NCBI GenBank assembly: GCA_937922785.1
Contig: CALAJQ010000019.1
Location: forward strand, 24,328-88,327
DNA: 64,000 nt
Reading direction: 5' to 3'
Source of the DNA: an uncultured Acidimicrobiales bacterium
GTDB lineage: Bacteria > Actinomycetota > Acidimicrobiia > Acidimicrobiales > SZUA-35
In this document: positions 31,305 to 39,633 of the stretch, piece after piece
How the letters are laid out: each line of letters starts with the position of its first letter
How positions within the stretch are numbered: position 1 is the first letter of the stretch
Notes under the pieces: model-generated
The model's database searches: none
Seen by the model: the letters and a program-made list of their open reading frames with translations, nothing else
What the model was told of the DNA's origin: nothing
Translations under genes and position numbers: made by a program

Positions 31305-32174
31305 ATGCTGGTTCGGATAGCTACTCGAAAGAGTCCTCTCGCAATGTGGCAGGCTCACTTTGTGGGTGACCAGCTTCGCGCCAAACACGATGATGTCGAA
31401 GTGACGTTCGTTTCGCTGGATACTTCGGCTGACAAAGATCTCACGAAAGCTATTTCAGAGATCGGCGGCAAGGGCGCCTTCGCTAAAGAGATTCAACAGC
31501 TGGTGCTAATTGGCGAGGCCGACTTTGCAGTGCATTCAGCCAAGGATCTGCAGGCGGTCACGCCCGAGGGGTTGCAACTAGCCGGTTACTGTCAGCGCGG
31601 TGATGCCCGGGACTGTCTAGTTGGTTCAACGCTGGAGGACCTCCCGGAAGGGGCCACCGTCGGAACGGGCTCAAATCGACGCCGTGTTCAATTGAACCAA
31701 CTAAGGCCGGACCTCAAGGTTGTTGGACTTCGAGGCAACATTGCAACCCGTCTGTCGCGGTTGTCAGAAATGGACGCCATAGTGATGGCCGCTGTTGCGT
31801 TAGAACGTCTCAACACTCACCCCGGCACGGTCGACTTATTGTCCCCGGCACAAATGGTTCCTCAAGTCGGGCAGGGGGCGTTAGCTATTGAGTGCCGTGA
31901 GGCAGACTCAGCCATGGTCGATCTTCTGGGCGAAATAGATCACGCGCCAACACGAGAAGTTGTGTCAATGGAGCGGCGGTTCCTAGAAACATTGGGCGGA
32001 GACTGTGACTTGCCGGCAGGCGCCCACGCGGTACGTGGAGCTGACGATGTCATCACAATTACAGGAATCCTGGCTGACGCCGACGACAGTCCTACGCGCC
32101 GCCAGGTAAGCAGCGCTGAATCCCCTGACCCTGGGGCCGAGCTTGCCAATCTTCTTTTGGGTGACAACAGTTGA
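31305..32174 (+). CDS. hemC: Porphobilinogen deaminase
   Basis: A 289-residue enzyme that polymerises four porphobilinogens to hydroxymethylbilane. Typical features: RIATRKSPLAMWQAHFV, KGAFAKEIQ, HSAKDLQAV, GTGSNRRRVQL, RGNIATRLSRL, and the cofactor-binding cysteine in LGGDCDLPAGAHA (usually LGGGC). The stop overlaps the presumed hemD TTG. Confidence 0.96.
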   Translation: MLVRIATRKSPLAMWQAHFVGDQLRAKHDDVEVTFVSLDTSADKDLTKAISEIGGKGAFAKEIQQLVLIGEADFAVHSAKDLQAVTPEGLQLAGYCQRGDARDCLVGSTLEDLPEGATVGTGSNRRRVQLNQLRPDLKVVGLRGNIATRLSRLSEMDAIVMAAVALERLNTHPGTVDLLSPAQMVPQVGQGALAIECREADSAMVDLLGEIDHAPTREVVSMERRFLETLGGDCDLPAGAHAVRGADDVITITGILADADDSPTRRQVSSAESPDPGAELANLLLGDNS

Positions 32175-32893
32175 AAGCCCTTGCGGGATTGTCGGTGGTC
32201 AATTGTCGACCCCGTGAACAGGCCGCTGAACTCAACCGGGCTTTGATCGACGCTGGCGCTGAAGTGGTAGCGCTGCCGCTATTGGAGGTTGTCACAGCGC
32301 GTGACGGGGGAGGCGCCTTACTGGACGCCCTGAATGAGTTAGACAACTTCGACTGGGTCGTGTTTACCTCCACCAACGCGGTTCGCTCAGTAGCGGAAAG
32401 CTTCGATGGCGATTGGCCCGACAGACCTCGGGTTGGGTCAGTTGGTGTTGCCACTACTCGCCTACTGCAAGACTCGGGCATCAACGTTCATTTCACATCA
32501 GACGAAGGTACCGCCGCCGACCTGGCGGAGTCTCTACCGATTACCCCGGGCCAACGAGTGCTTGCCCCCTTGGGGGATAGAGCCAAAGATGCACTGAGTA
32601 ACGGACTAGCGGCCCGCGGTGCATCGGTAACCCGAGTTGAGGCATACCGCACGCTGTGGTCAAAACCCGGGCCGGCAGCGTTGGCCGTCGCGGTTAAAGC
32701 GGATTATATGTTTGTGACATCACCAGCGATCGCGCAAAGACTTGCTGAATTGGTTGAGGCGGGCCCAAAGGTCATTTGTATAGGACCAACAACTGCCGCA
32801 GCGGCCAAAGAGCTGGGCCTTGACGTCGTCGCAACGGCTACTAAGCGAAGCCCGGATGGGCTGATCTCGGCGTTAGTCAATACGATCAACTAA
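32171..32893 (+). CDS. hemD: Uroporphyrinogen-III synthase
   Basis: A 240-residue two-domain enzyme that cyclises hydroxymethylbilane with inversion of ring D. The family is poorly conserved; FDWVVFTSTNAVRSVAE, VGSVGVATTRLL and DYMFVTSPAIAQRL with VICIGPTTAAAAKELG are the recognisable stretches. TTG at 32171 overlaps hemC by 4 bases. Its identity also follows from its place between hemC and hemB. Confidence 0.92.
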   Translation: MKALAGLSVVNCRPREQAAELNRALIDAGAEVVALPLLEVVTARDGGGALLDALNELDNFDWVVFTSTNAVRSVAESFDGDWPDRPRVGSVGVATTRLLQDSGINVHFTSDEGTAADLAESLPITPGQRVLAPLGDRAKDALSNGLAARGASVTRVEAYRTLWSKPGPAALAVAVKADYMFVTSPAIAQRLAELVEAGPKVICIGPTTAAAAKELGLDVVATATKRSPDGLISALVNTIN

Positions 32894-33871
32894 ATGTTCC
32901 CAGAACGCCGACTCCGTCGGATGCGTCGTACCCCAGCGTTGCGTCGCCTCGTGGCCGAAACCAATCTGACAACCAATGACCTGATAGCACCGTTGTTCGT
33001 GCGTGAGGGCATAACTGAGCCTCAACCGATTGTGTCGTTGCCCGGAGTGATGCAGCACACTCAAGATTCGCTGCGCGACGAGGTGGACAAGCTCGCAAAT
33101 CTAGGCGTTCCGGCCGTCTTGCTTTTTGGCATTCCGCTTGCCAAAGATGCCGAGGGATCCGAAAGCTGGAATCCATCTGGCGTAGTTCAAGTGGCTCTGG
33201 AGAACCTGCGTTCCGACGTTGGTGGCGAAATGGTTTTGATGGCCGATCTGTGTGTTGACGAGTACACAAGTCATGGCCACTGCGGAGTGCTTGATGCAGC
33301 TGGAGACGTTGACAACGACAGGACTCTTGAGCTTTACGCCAAGGCGGCCATAGCCCAGGCAAATGCTGGGGCTGACATCGTTGCACCCTCAGGAATGATG
33401 GATGGCCAGGTCGCAAGAATTCGTAGAGCCTTGGACTCAACCGACCATTCCCAGATTGCGATCCTGGCTTATGCAGCCAAATACGCCTCCGCCTTTTACG
33501 GGCCGTTCCGTGACGCTGTCGATGTAACTATCGAAGGTGGCGGTCACCGCAAGAGCTATCAGCAGGACCCTGCCAACAGCAGAGAAGCCCTAGCCGAGGT
33601 CCGTGCCGACATCGCCGAAGGCGCCGACGCAGTGATGGTTAAGCCGGCCGGTCCATACCTAGACATCCTCACGAAGGTTCGTGACATCGTTGATGTACCT
33701 GTAGCGGCATACCACGTCAGCGGCGAGTACGCGATGCTAAAGGCAGCCGCCGAAAAGGGCTGGATCGATGGCGATGCCGCTGCCATGGAAGTGCTGACTG
33801 GAATCAAACGAGCGGGTGCGGACATGATCCTCACCTATCTCGCCGGGGAAGTCGCCGCCAAGCTTGATTGA
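32894..33871 (+). CDS. hemB: Delta-aminolevulinic acid dehydratase (porphobilinogen synthase)
   Basis: A 325-residue enzyme joining two ALA molecules. The active-site lysines are in LAYAAKYASAFYGPFRDA and DAVMVKPAGPYLDI. The metal site reads DLCVDEYTSHGHCG: cysteine at the first and last zinc positions and aspartate in the middle, the mixed form found in actinobacteria, so Mg or mixed metal use is likely. ATG is contiguous with the hemD stop (TAAATG). Confidence 0.96.
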   Translation: MFPERRLRRMRRTPALRRLVAETNLTTNDLIAPLFVREGITEPQPIVSLPGVMQHTQDSLRDEVDKLANLGVPAVLLFGIPLAKDAEGSESWNPSGVVQVALENLRSDVGGEMVLMADLCVDEYTSHGHCGVLDAAGDVDNDRTLELYAKAAIAQANAGADIVAPSGMMDGQVARIRRALDSTDHSQIAILAYAAKYASAFYGPFRDAVDVTIEGGGHRKSYQQDPANSREALAEVRADIAEGADAVMVKPAGPYLDILTKVRDIVDVPVAAYHVSGEYAMLKAAAEKGWIDGDAAAMEVLTGIKRAGADMILTYLAGEVAAKLD

Positions 33872-35151
33872 CTGAGCTTGTGACTGAATCAAAGACGAAC
33901 GAATCCCTGTTTGCCCGAGCGGTTGAGGTATTGCCCGGAGGCGTCAACTCACCGGTGCGAGCCTTTGGTTCAGTTGGTGGCACCCCGTACTTTGTGGCTA
34001 GTGCAAAGGGGGCCTACGTAACTGACGTCGAGGGTCGCCAGTACATCGACTATGTGCAGTCCTATGGAGCCAGCATCTTGGGTCATGCCGATGAGCGCAT
34101 CCTTTCAGCTGTTGCTGACGCTGCCCAACGCGGCACGACCTTCGGGGCGCCTACCGAAACCGAAGTTCTGCTGGCTGAGACAATGTGTGAGGCGGTTCCT
34201 GGTCTTGAGATGGTCCGGATGACCTCCTCCGGCACCGAAGCAGCGATGTCGGCTATTCGTTTGGCCCGCGGGGCCACCGGGCGTGACAAGGTCGTCAAGT
34301 TTGCCGGGTGTTACCACGGCCACGTTGACTCGCTCCTAGCGGCGGGCGGATCCGGCGTTGCTAATCAGGGCCTTGTCGGTTCTGCTGGCGTGCCCGAAGC
34401 CGCAGTGGCAGACACCATCGTGGCGCCCTACAACGTTGTTCCGATGTTGGATGAAGACGTCGCAGTTGTGGCCGTCGAAGCTGTGGCTGCGAACATGGGT
34501 GTAGTCGCCCCCGCCCCTGGATTTCTGCAGGGCCTGCGCGACGAGTGCGATCGAGTCGGTGCACTGTTGCTATTTGACGAAGTCATCACCGGATTTCGCG
34601 TTGGCCGAGGCGGAGCGGGTCCCATGTATGGAGTCACACCCGATGTATGGGCCTTCGGCAAAGTAATTGGTGGCGGGATGCCCGTTGGGTGCTTTGGGGG
34701 ATCAACCGATGTCATGGCCAACGTGTCACCGCTGGGACCGGTCTACCAAGGGGGCACTTTGAGCGGCAATCCTCTGGCAACTGCGGCAGGGCTAGCCTGT
34801 CTTGAGGCAATGACGGACACGGCCTATGAGCAACTAATCGGAATCGCCACATCCTTGGCTGCCGGGCTGACCGAGGCGTTTGCTTCGGCCGGAGTTGAGG
34901 CTCAGGTGCCACGAGTCGGACCCCTGGTTGGATTGTTCTTTGGTGACACAATGCCAACGAACTATGACGAGGCGCAGGCTTCGGCGAATCTGGGTCACTA
35001 TCCAGCCTTCTTCCACGGCATGTTGTCACGTGGTGTCTCATTGGCACCAGGCGCATATGAGGCAATGTTCCCCAGTCTTGCTCACACCCAAGCCGACATT
35101 GATCGGACTGTGGAGGTAGCTGCGGAGGCAGCGGGGGACATCGCTGTCTGA
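33868..35151 (+). CDS. hemL: Glutamate-1-semialdehyde 2,1-aminomutase
   Basis: A 427-residue PLP enzyme converting glutamate-1-semialdehyde to 5-aminolevulinate, the step directly after HemA. Signature stretches: GGVNSPVRAFGSVGGTP, SSGTEAAMSAIRLAR, KFAGCYHGHVDSLL, LLFDEVITGFRVG and the PLP lysine in FGKVIGGGMPVG. TTG at 33868 overlaps the hemB stop; GTG at 33880 is an alternative. It is the last gene of the heme run, 10 bases from the convergent HD-GYP gene. Confidence 0.96.
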   Translation: MTELVTESKTNESLFARAVEVLPGGVNSPVRAFGSVGGTPYFVASAKGAYVTDVEGRQYIDYVQSYGASILGHADERILSAVADAAQRGTTFGAPTETEVLLAETMCEAVPGLEMVRMTSSGTEAAMSAIRLARGATGRDKVVKFAGCYHGHVDSLLAAGGSGVANQGLVGSAGVPEAAVADTIVAPYNVVPMLDEDVAVVAVEAVAANMGVVAPAPGFLQGLRDECDRVGALLLFDEVITGFRVGRGGAGPMYGVTPDVWAFGKVIGGGMPVGCFGGSTDVMANVSPLGPVYQGGTLSGNPLATAAGLACLEAMTDTAYEQLIGIATSLAAGLTEAFASAGVEAQVPRVGPLVGLFFGDTMPTNYDEAQASANLGHYPAFFHGMLSRGVSLAPGAYEAMFPSLAHTQADIDRTVEVAAEAAGDIAV

Positions 35152-35161
35152 ATCGAGCGGT

Positions 35162-36751
35162 TTAGTTCTCTTGCACGGCCACTGTCACGCTACCGATGGC
35201 GCAGTGGCCGCCCATGTTGCAGACCACATATGAGAACGTGTCAGGGCCGGCGTATTCAGCAATCGGCTGGTAACGCAACTTGCCTTCAGCTAGAACTTCC
35301 CACTGGTCGCCGTGTTCGGGCTCAACATAGAAATCCAAGGTGGCAAGATCCCAAACGAAGTCGCCAGAGTCGTCGTTGTCGAGCACCTTCATCGTCACCG
35401 ATTGGCCAGGACCGGTGGAGTATTCGTCGTCTGAAGCAGTGGGGTAGGTGACCTGGCCTGTGGTTGCGGGGGATTCTGGTTCAGAATCGGTTACAGGTCC
35501 GGTCGCCTCTGTGGTTTCAGGTTCGGTTGTCTGTGTGGTTTCAGGTCCGGTTGCCTGATCAGGGGCCGCACTGGAAGTGGTTGTTGAATCTGGGTTCGGA
35601 TCCGATTCTGAGGTGGTTTCTGGGCCACCATCCTCTGGACCGTCGCTGTCATCGGAAACCGAAGCAAGTTCTTCCGGTGGAGAGTCAGCGTTGGTGGCGC
35701 CGGAGGACCCAAGCGCACTAACTGCAACACCGAGACCTAGAACGACGGTGGCTAATGCCAGGGGCGCTAAACCCAACGAGTTAAGGCCAAATCCGGGCGT
35801 CTCGAAGATCCAAGACGCGGGCCGAGTCCAACGCTTGGGTAGCGACAGGTTTACAAATGCCCTTACCACTGCAGGGTCAAACTGGGTTCCCGAACAGGCC
35901 AAGAGCTCGTTCCGTGCCTCGCTGACTGACACGGTTTCTCGATAGGAGTTGGGAGCCGTCATGACGTCAAATGCGTCAGCTACTGCGGTAATCCGGCCGG
36001 CAATGGAGATCTCGTCTTGATTGAGCTGCAACGGATAGCCGCTGCCATCCCAATGCTCGTGGTGCTCGGTTGCCGCACCAAAAGCTTCGCCCAGCCATTC
36101 ATAAAGCGAGCGCATGAGGTCAGCACTGTGTCCGGGGTGGCCCTCGAGAGTTATTTTCTCCTGAGCTGTCAGCTCGCCCTTTGCCCGCAGGATCTCTGAG
36201 CTGATCTTGAGTTTCCCTATGTCGTGCAAAAGGGCCGCCCACCTCAGCATGGCCCGTTCATCGGCGGCTAGTCCCATGGCTTCGGCAGTTATGTCTGCGT
36301 ATTGGCTCACCCGGGCACTGTGACCTCCGGCAAGTCCGTCGTGGCGATCCAGCTGGCCGACTAGCACCAGGGCTCGTTCTGCGGCTGCCTGGGGATCCTC
36401 GGGTACGAACTCCTCATCGGTAGAGATGGCCAAAATTTCTTCGTCGATGTTGGTAGACCGAATGCGTTTGGCGATGGCCCAGCGGGTGGGAGCTACCTCG
36501 GGAAAAACAAGAGACAGTTCATACAACGTGGACAGCGGGCCGAGATGTCGGGCGAACCTATCAGTTGCAACTGCAGCTATGAGTCCACAAAGTAGCGATA
36601 CCAGCGCGCCGGAGGGCACTAGCCACATGACGATGAGACCAGCGAGGAGGGGCAGCACAAACATGGCTGAGCGCGCCGCTAGTGCAGCCGCCCGGTTAGC
36701 GCTCCATTGCTTGGCTGAGATCGTGTTGATCTCTGAGTCTTTATCGCTCAT
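35162..36751 (-). CDS. Membrane HD-GYP phosphodiesterase with extracellular Ig/cadherin-like domain
   Basis: A 529-residue protein. Two helices lie at about 22-65. The cytoplasmic HD-GYP domain (about 125-305) has LLHDIGKLKIS, GHPGHSADLM, EHHEHWDGSGYP and AVADAFDVMT, i.e. the complete motif set for c-di-GMP hydrolysis. A third helix follows (about 320-345), then some 100 residues of Thr/Ser/Pro/Glu/Gly linker, and a final domain with VLDNDDSGDF and YAGPDTFSYVVCNMGGHC, which resembles the Big_9/cadherin-like repeats of secreted proteins. This places a putative sensor or adhesin domain outside and the phosphodiesterase inside. Confidence 0.85.
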   Translation of the reverse strand: MSDKDSEINTISAKQWSANRAAALAARSAMFVLPLLAGLIVMWLVPSGALVSLLCGLIAAVATDRFARHLGPLSTLYELSLVFPEVAPTRWAIAKRIRSTNIDEEILAISTDEEFVPEDPQAAAERALVLVGQLDRHDGLAGGHSARVSQYADITAEAMGLAADERAMLRWAALLHDIGKLKISSEILRAKGELTAQEKITLEGHPGHSADLMRSLYEWLGEAFGAATEHHEHWDGSGYPLQLNQDEISIAGRITAVADAFDVMTAPNSYRETVSVSEARNELLACSGTQFDPAVVRAFVNLSLPKRWTRPASWIFETPGFGLNSLGLAPLALATVVLGLGVAVSALGSSGATNADSPPEELASVSDDSDGPEDGGPETTSESDPNPDSTTTSSAAPDQATGPETTQTTEPETTEATGPVTDSEPESPATTGQVTYPTASDDEYSTGPGQSVTMKVLDNDDSGDFVWDLATLDFYVEPEHGDQWEVLAEGKLRYQPIAEYAGPDTFSYVVCNMGGHCAIGSVTVAVQEN

Positions 36752-36791
36752 CGATCCCCAGTCGGCATGCGGGGTCCGAAGTTGAATTTAG

Positions 36792-37655
36792 CTATTCTTC
36801 TTCTAGATGAGGTCCGGGGCAGATGTTCTCGCCGTCGTCATCGACAGCGCCTTCACCAGTAGCACCTGGGGTAATTTCTGGGTCAGAACAAGCCAGCAAC
36901 ATCTCGAAGTACTCATCGGTGACGTCGCCAGTTCCTTCGCCTGCTTCTAAGCGCTCACGAAGGTGGTCGATGTACTCGATGTATTCGTCGCTAGAAGTGT
37001 CTTCGCCTGCCAGAACTACTCGCTCGTGGAAGATAACCAGTTCAAGCTCGATCTGGTGGAGAGTAGTTGCGGCTGGCATTGCGCCACGGCTGCCCGAAAT
37101 TCGCCGACCGTCGGCCCGTTCCGCTCCATAGGCCTCGCCCTTGATGGCGTCAGACCCGCGGTAGACGTGGACCATCTGGTCAGCCACGTGAGGGAATGTC
37201 TCAACTACAGAACCGTCGTTTAACTGATAGCCAACGCCGCCTCCGCCGCCCCCACCGTGACAGCCGGCGCATCCGCCGGTCACGTTGTAAAGCTCTGCAG
37301 CTTCGGTGAAGAGGGGATCCTCGACATCTGGCAATTGCATGGTGCCGCCAAAGGAAACGGCCCACAGTGGAACAAAGAAGAGCAAGAACATGGCCCACAT
37401 GGGCATTCTCTTTCGCTTCTCGGCGGCCTGAACGAAGTGCGGCTTTTCGGGCTCGGGAGCCTGCGGGGCGTCGGCGCCAATAGCAGCGGCAGCTGCAACT
37501 AGGGCTGGTGGGCCAGCCGATACAGCTTCTGTCTTGGCTGCAGGGGTAACTGCCGCTGAAGAAGCACCAGAATCTGCTCCGGCGTCAGCGGCTGAATCGT
37601 CTTTACCTTTAGCTGCTCGGGAGCGCTTGAGGAGGTGTTCAGGGATCTCAGTCAT
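36792..37655 (-). CDS. Membrane-anchored monoheme cytochrome c with N-terminal IPEHLLKRSRAAK motif
   Basis: A 287-residue protein: motif IPEHLLKRSRAAK at residues 4-16, an Ala-rich disordered stretch to about 85, one helix (MPMWAMFLLFFVPLWAVSF), and an extracytoplasmic cytochrome c domain with CAGCH at 129-133 followed by seven glycines. A candidate axial methionine is in RGAMPAAT. The C-terminus is acidic. ATG at 37655 parallels [11 protein letters not shown] of the protein at 39634; GTG two codons earlier is also possible. It is divergent from the bc operon and is probably an electron acceptor or donor of that complex. Confidence 0.82.
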   Translation of the reverse strand: MTEIPEHLLKRSRAAKGKDDSAADAGADSGASSAAVTPAAKTEAVSAGPPALVAAAAAIGADAPQAPEPEKPHFVQAAEKRKRMPMWAMFLLFFVPLWAVSFGGTMQLPDVEDPLFTEAAELYNVTGGCAGCHGGGGGGGVGYQLNDGSVVETFPHVADQMVHVYRGSDAIKGEAYGAERADGRRISGSRGAMPAATTLHQIELELVIFHERVVLAGEDTSSDEYIEYIDHLRERLEAGEGTGDVTDEYFEMLLACSDPEITPGATGEGAVDDDGENICPGPHLEEE

Positions 37656-37770
37656 GGGCACCGTTACTGTAGGCGGGTTTTGCTGAACAATCGGAAACTC
37701 AGCGCTGCTTTTTATAGAAACATCGAACCTATACGTCTTGGGTTTGTTCGAGTAGTGTGGATTTACAGTA

Positions 37771-37792
37771 GATTGTGCATACGTTCACAATC
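37771..37792. promoter_or_regulatory. Rex operator upstream of the bc-nuo operon
   Basis: GATTGTG and CACAATC are perfect 7-base inverted arms separated by 8 bases; the inner 18 bases TTGTGCATACGTTCACAA match the actinobacterial Rex consensus (TTGTGnA-n4-TTCACAA form). It overlaps the likely -35 of the operon and sits between the two divergent cytochrome genes, so Rex could control both. The rex gene is 8 kb upstream. Confidence 0.8.
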
Positions 37793-37813
37793 GGTTCGAA
37801 CCCGCTGTAGATA
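37784..37813 (+). promoter_or_regulatory. Probable promoter of the bc-nuo operon
   Basis: TTCACA (37784-37789), then 18 bases, then TAGATA (37808-37813). The resulting leader of about 45 bases includes GGAGGT, a full ribosome site 11 bases before ATG 37866. The -35 lies inside the Rex palindrome. Confidence 0.45.
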
Positions 37814-37865
37814 CAGTCGCTTATCGAGACAGTACTGCTGCTCGTCCCGGAGGTACCCCAAACTT

Positions 37866-38309
37866 ATGGTCGCTCTCGTCGCATCCACAATCATCACAAT
37901 TCTTATGTCGGTTGCCGTAGTGGCCTACGCCAAACGCCGACCAGTCGATCCTCCACTGAGCTGGGGCGAAGCGATGATTTTCAGCTCCGTCATTTTCTCA
38001 ATCATGTTCTTGGCGTGGGGCATCGTGCCTCACCAGTGGTTGACACTGGCCGAGAACGAGTGGAGCTTCCGAGAAGACCGCATTTGGACCGCATGGGGCG
38101 CCTTGGTCCCAATCAGTCAAGGTGGATGGTTCCCGTTCAACATTACTTACCGAGTTCTGTCTGACTCAGTAGCGGCCCTTATCTACATCATCAGCTTGGG
38201 GCCAATGGTGGCCCTGTGGCGAATCTGGCAGACGCGAGAAACTCTGAACGCCCCAACTACAGCGGTTCAGACCAGCACCTACGGTCGCCCACTGGTGAGG
38301 AAGGGTTGA
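37866..38309 (+). CDS. Small membrane protein of the bc operon, unknown function
   Basis: A 147-residue protein with an N-terminal helix (residues 2-22), two or three more helices (FSSVIFSIMFLAWGIV and VAALIYIISLGPMVALW) and an amphipathic loop with NEWSFREDRIWTAWGAL. I do not recognise the family. It starts behind a strong GGAGGT, and its stop is 1 base from the ferredoxin ATG. Being the first gene of the operon, it could be a membrane anchor for the ferredoxin or a small bc subunit. Confidence 0.7.
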   Translation: MVALVASTIITILMSVAVVAYAKRRPVDPPLSWGEAMIFSSVIFSIMFLAWGIVPHQWLTLAENEWSFREDRIWTAWGALVPISQGGWFPFNITYRVLSDSVAALIYIISLGPMVALWRIWQTRETLNAPTTAVQTSTYGRPLVRKG

Positions 38310-38310
38310 G

Positions 38311-38727
38311 ATGGTCACAACCGATGCCAATCCGCCGCTCCCGGAATTTCGTGACGACTATGTGCTTGTCGAAGTCGACGCCGACTACCTAGCAAAGGCT
38401 GTTAAGCCCAAGCAGTTTATTCATATTGATCAGTCCGAGTGCATTGCTTGTGAGGGTTGTGTCGATATTTGCCCGTGGAAGTGCATTCATATGCAGCCAA
38501 CTGAGGCTATTTCGGAAGCCTTTGGTGTTGCAAAGCCAGGCGATGACCCCAACGATGCATTTATATTCACAATCGATGACGATGTCTGCACCCGCTGTGC
38601 GCTTTGTGTTGATCGCTGCCCTACCGGGGTGATCATCCTCGGCAAGATCTCCGATGCCCCCGCAACCGGCGACGCACACCAAAGAACTCAGTCACACGGT
38701 TACGGCTACGGGATGCGCCTTGCGTAA
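38311..38727 (+). CDS. Ferredoxin with two [4Fe-4S] clusters
   Basis: A 138-residue protein with two cluster motifs, CIACEGCVDICP and CTRCALCVDRCP, separated by an extra loop of some 40 residues (IHMQPTEAISEAFGVAKPGD region), longer than in standard 2[4Fe-4S] ferredoxins. The N-terminal 45 residues and the C-terminal GYGYG tail have no family match. Its place between a membrane protein and cytochrome b implies that it works with the bc-like complex, as an electron donor, a link to complex I, or a structural subunit. Confidence 0.85.
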   Translation: MVTTDANPPLPEFRDDYVLVEVDADYLAKAVKPKQFIHIDQSECIACEGCVDICPWKCIHMQPTEAISEAFGVAKPGDDPNDAFIFTIDDDVCTRCALCVDRCPTGVIILGKISDAPATGDAHQRTQSHGYGYGMRLA

Positions 38728-38760
38728 CCTGAACATCTAGCTCTTAAAGTCTGTTCTCTT

Positions 38761-38802
38761 AATCTCTCAAATACTCGCAAGAATCTCTCTAGTACTCGCA
38801 AG
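38761..38802. repeat. Tandem 21-base repeat in front of cytochrome b
   Basis: Two adjacent copies, 38761-38781 and 38782-38802, share 19 of 21 bases (AATCTCTC, two variable bases, TACTCGCAAG). The second copy carries the AAGG ribosome site 8 bases before ATG 38812. It may be a recent duplication or a regulator site with two-turn spacing. Confidence 0.7.
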
Positions 38803-38811
38803 GCAGAATCA

Positions 38812-39603
38812 ATGGCAAAGTCAATTTCAGACAAGCCGACACTGGCTGAAAAAGCAGGTGACGCAGTCTCCAATGTGATGAACTCAACTCAGGGTTCACA
38901 GACTTGGAACTCGATCTTCCGTCCTGGTTCGGTTTTCCGAAAGGGCTATACCGATAGCCCACGTAACCGAAGCTACGTGATTATGAACTCGGTGCTTTAC
39001 CACCTTCACCCGGTGAAAGTTAAGCGACACGCAGTCAAGGTCAGCTACACGCTCTGTCTTGGTGGCCTCAGCTTCTTCTTGTTCATTTTGCTAACGATCA
39101 CTGGCATCTTCTTGATGTTCTTCTATCGACCAACAGCATCTGCAGCCTGGGAGGACATCTCGTCACTTCAGACTTCGGTGAGCTTTGGACTACTGGTGAG
39201 AAATATGCACAGATGGGGGGCCCACTTGATGGTGCTCTCGGTGTTCTTGCATATGGCCCGAGTCTTCTATCATGGCGCGTACAAGCCGCCACGAGAGTTC
39301 AACTGGGTTATCGGCGTCATGCTTCTCCAGTTCACACTTTTGCTTTCGTTCACCGGCTACCTGTTGCCTTGGGATCAGCTCGCACTTTGGGCTGTGACAG
39401 TGGGAACAAACATGATGGGCTACACGCCGGTCTTTGGAACCCAGGTCCGGTTCGTGCTTCTTGGCGGCACCGTTATTGGAACCGATACTTTGTTGCGTTG
39501 GTACGTGCTCCACGTGCTGATGTTGCCCTTTGTTGTAGTGATCTTTATGGCCATCCACTTCTGGCGGGTTCGTAAAGATGGCGGAATCTCCGGACCGCTG
39601 TAG
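38812..39603 (+). CDS. qcrB: Cytochrome b, N-terminal (b6-type) half
   Basis: A 263-residue protein with four core helices that binds two hemes b: MHRWGAH and VFLHMARVFYHG give two histidines, and WYVLHVLMLP and FMAIHFWRVRKDGGISGP give the other two. GYLLPWDQLALWAV forms the quinol-side loop. An N-terminal extension of about 60 polar residues precedes the first helix. The C-terminal half is a separate gene 30 bases downstream, so the cytochrome b is split as in b6f complexes. Confidence 0.93.
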   Translation: MAKSISDKPTLAEKAGDAVSNVMNSTQGSQTWNSIFRPGSVFRKGYTDSPRNRSYVIMNSVLYHLHPVKVKRHAVKVSYTLCLGGLSFFLFILLTITGIFLMFFYRPTASAAWEDISSLQTSVSFGLLVRNMHRWGAHLMVLSVFLHMARVFYHGAYKPPREFNWVIGVMLLQFTLLLSFTGYLLPWDQLALWAVTVGTNMMGYTPVFGTQVRFVLLGGTVIGTDTLLRWYVLHVLMLPFVVVIFMAIHFWRVRKDGGISGPL

Positions 39604-39633
39604 AGCATTATTCGAACCAGCAGGAATTGACTG

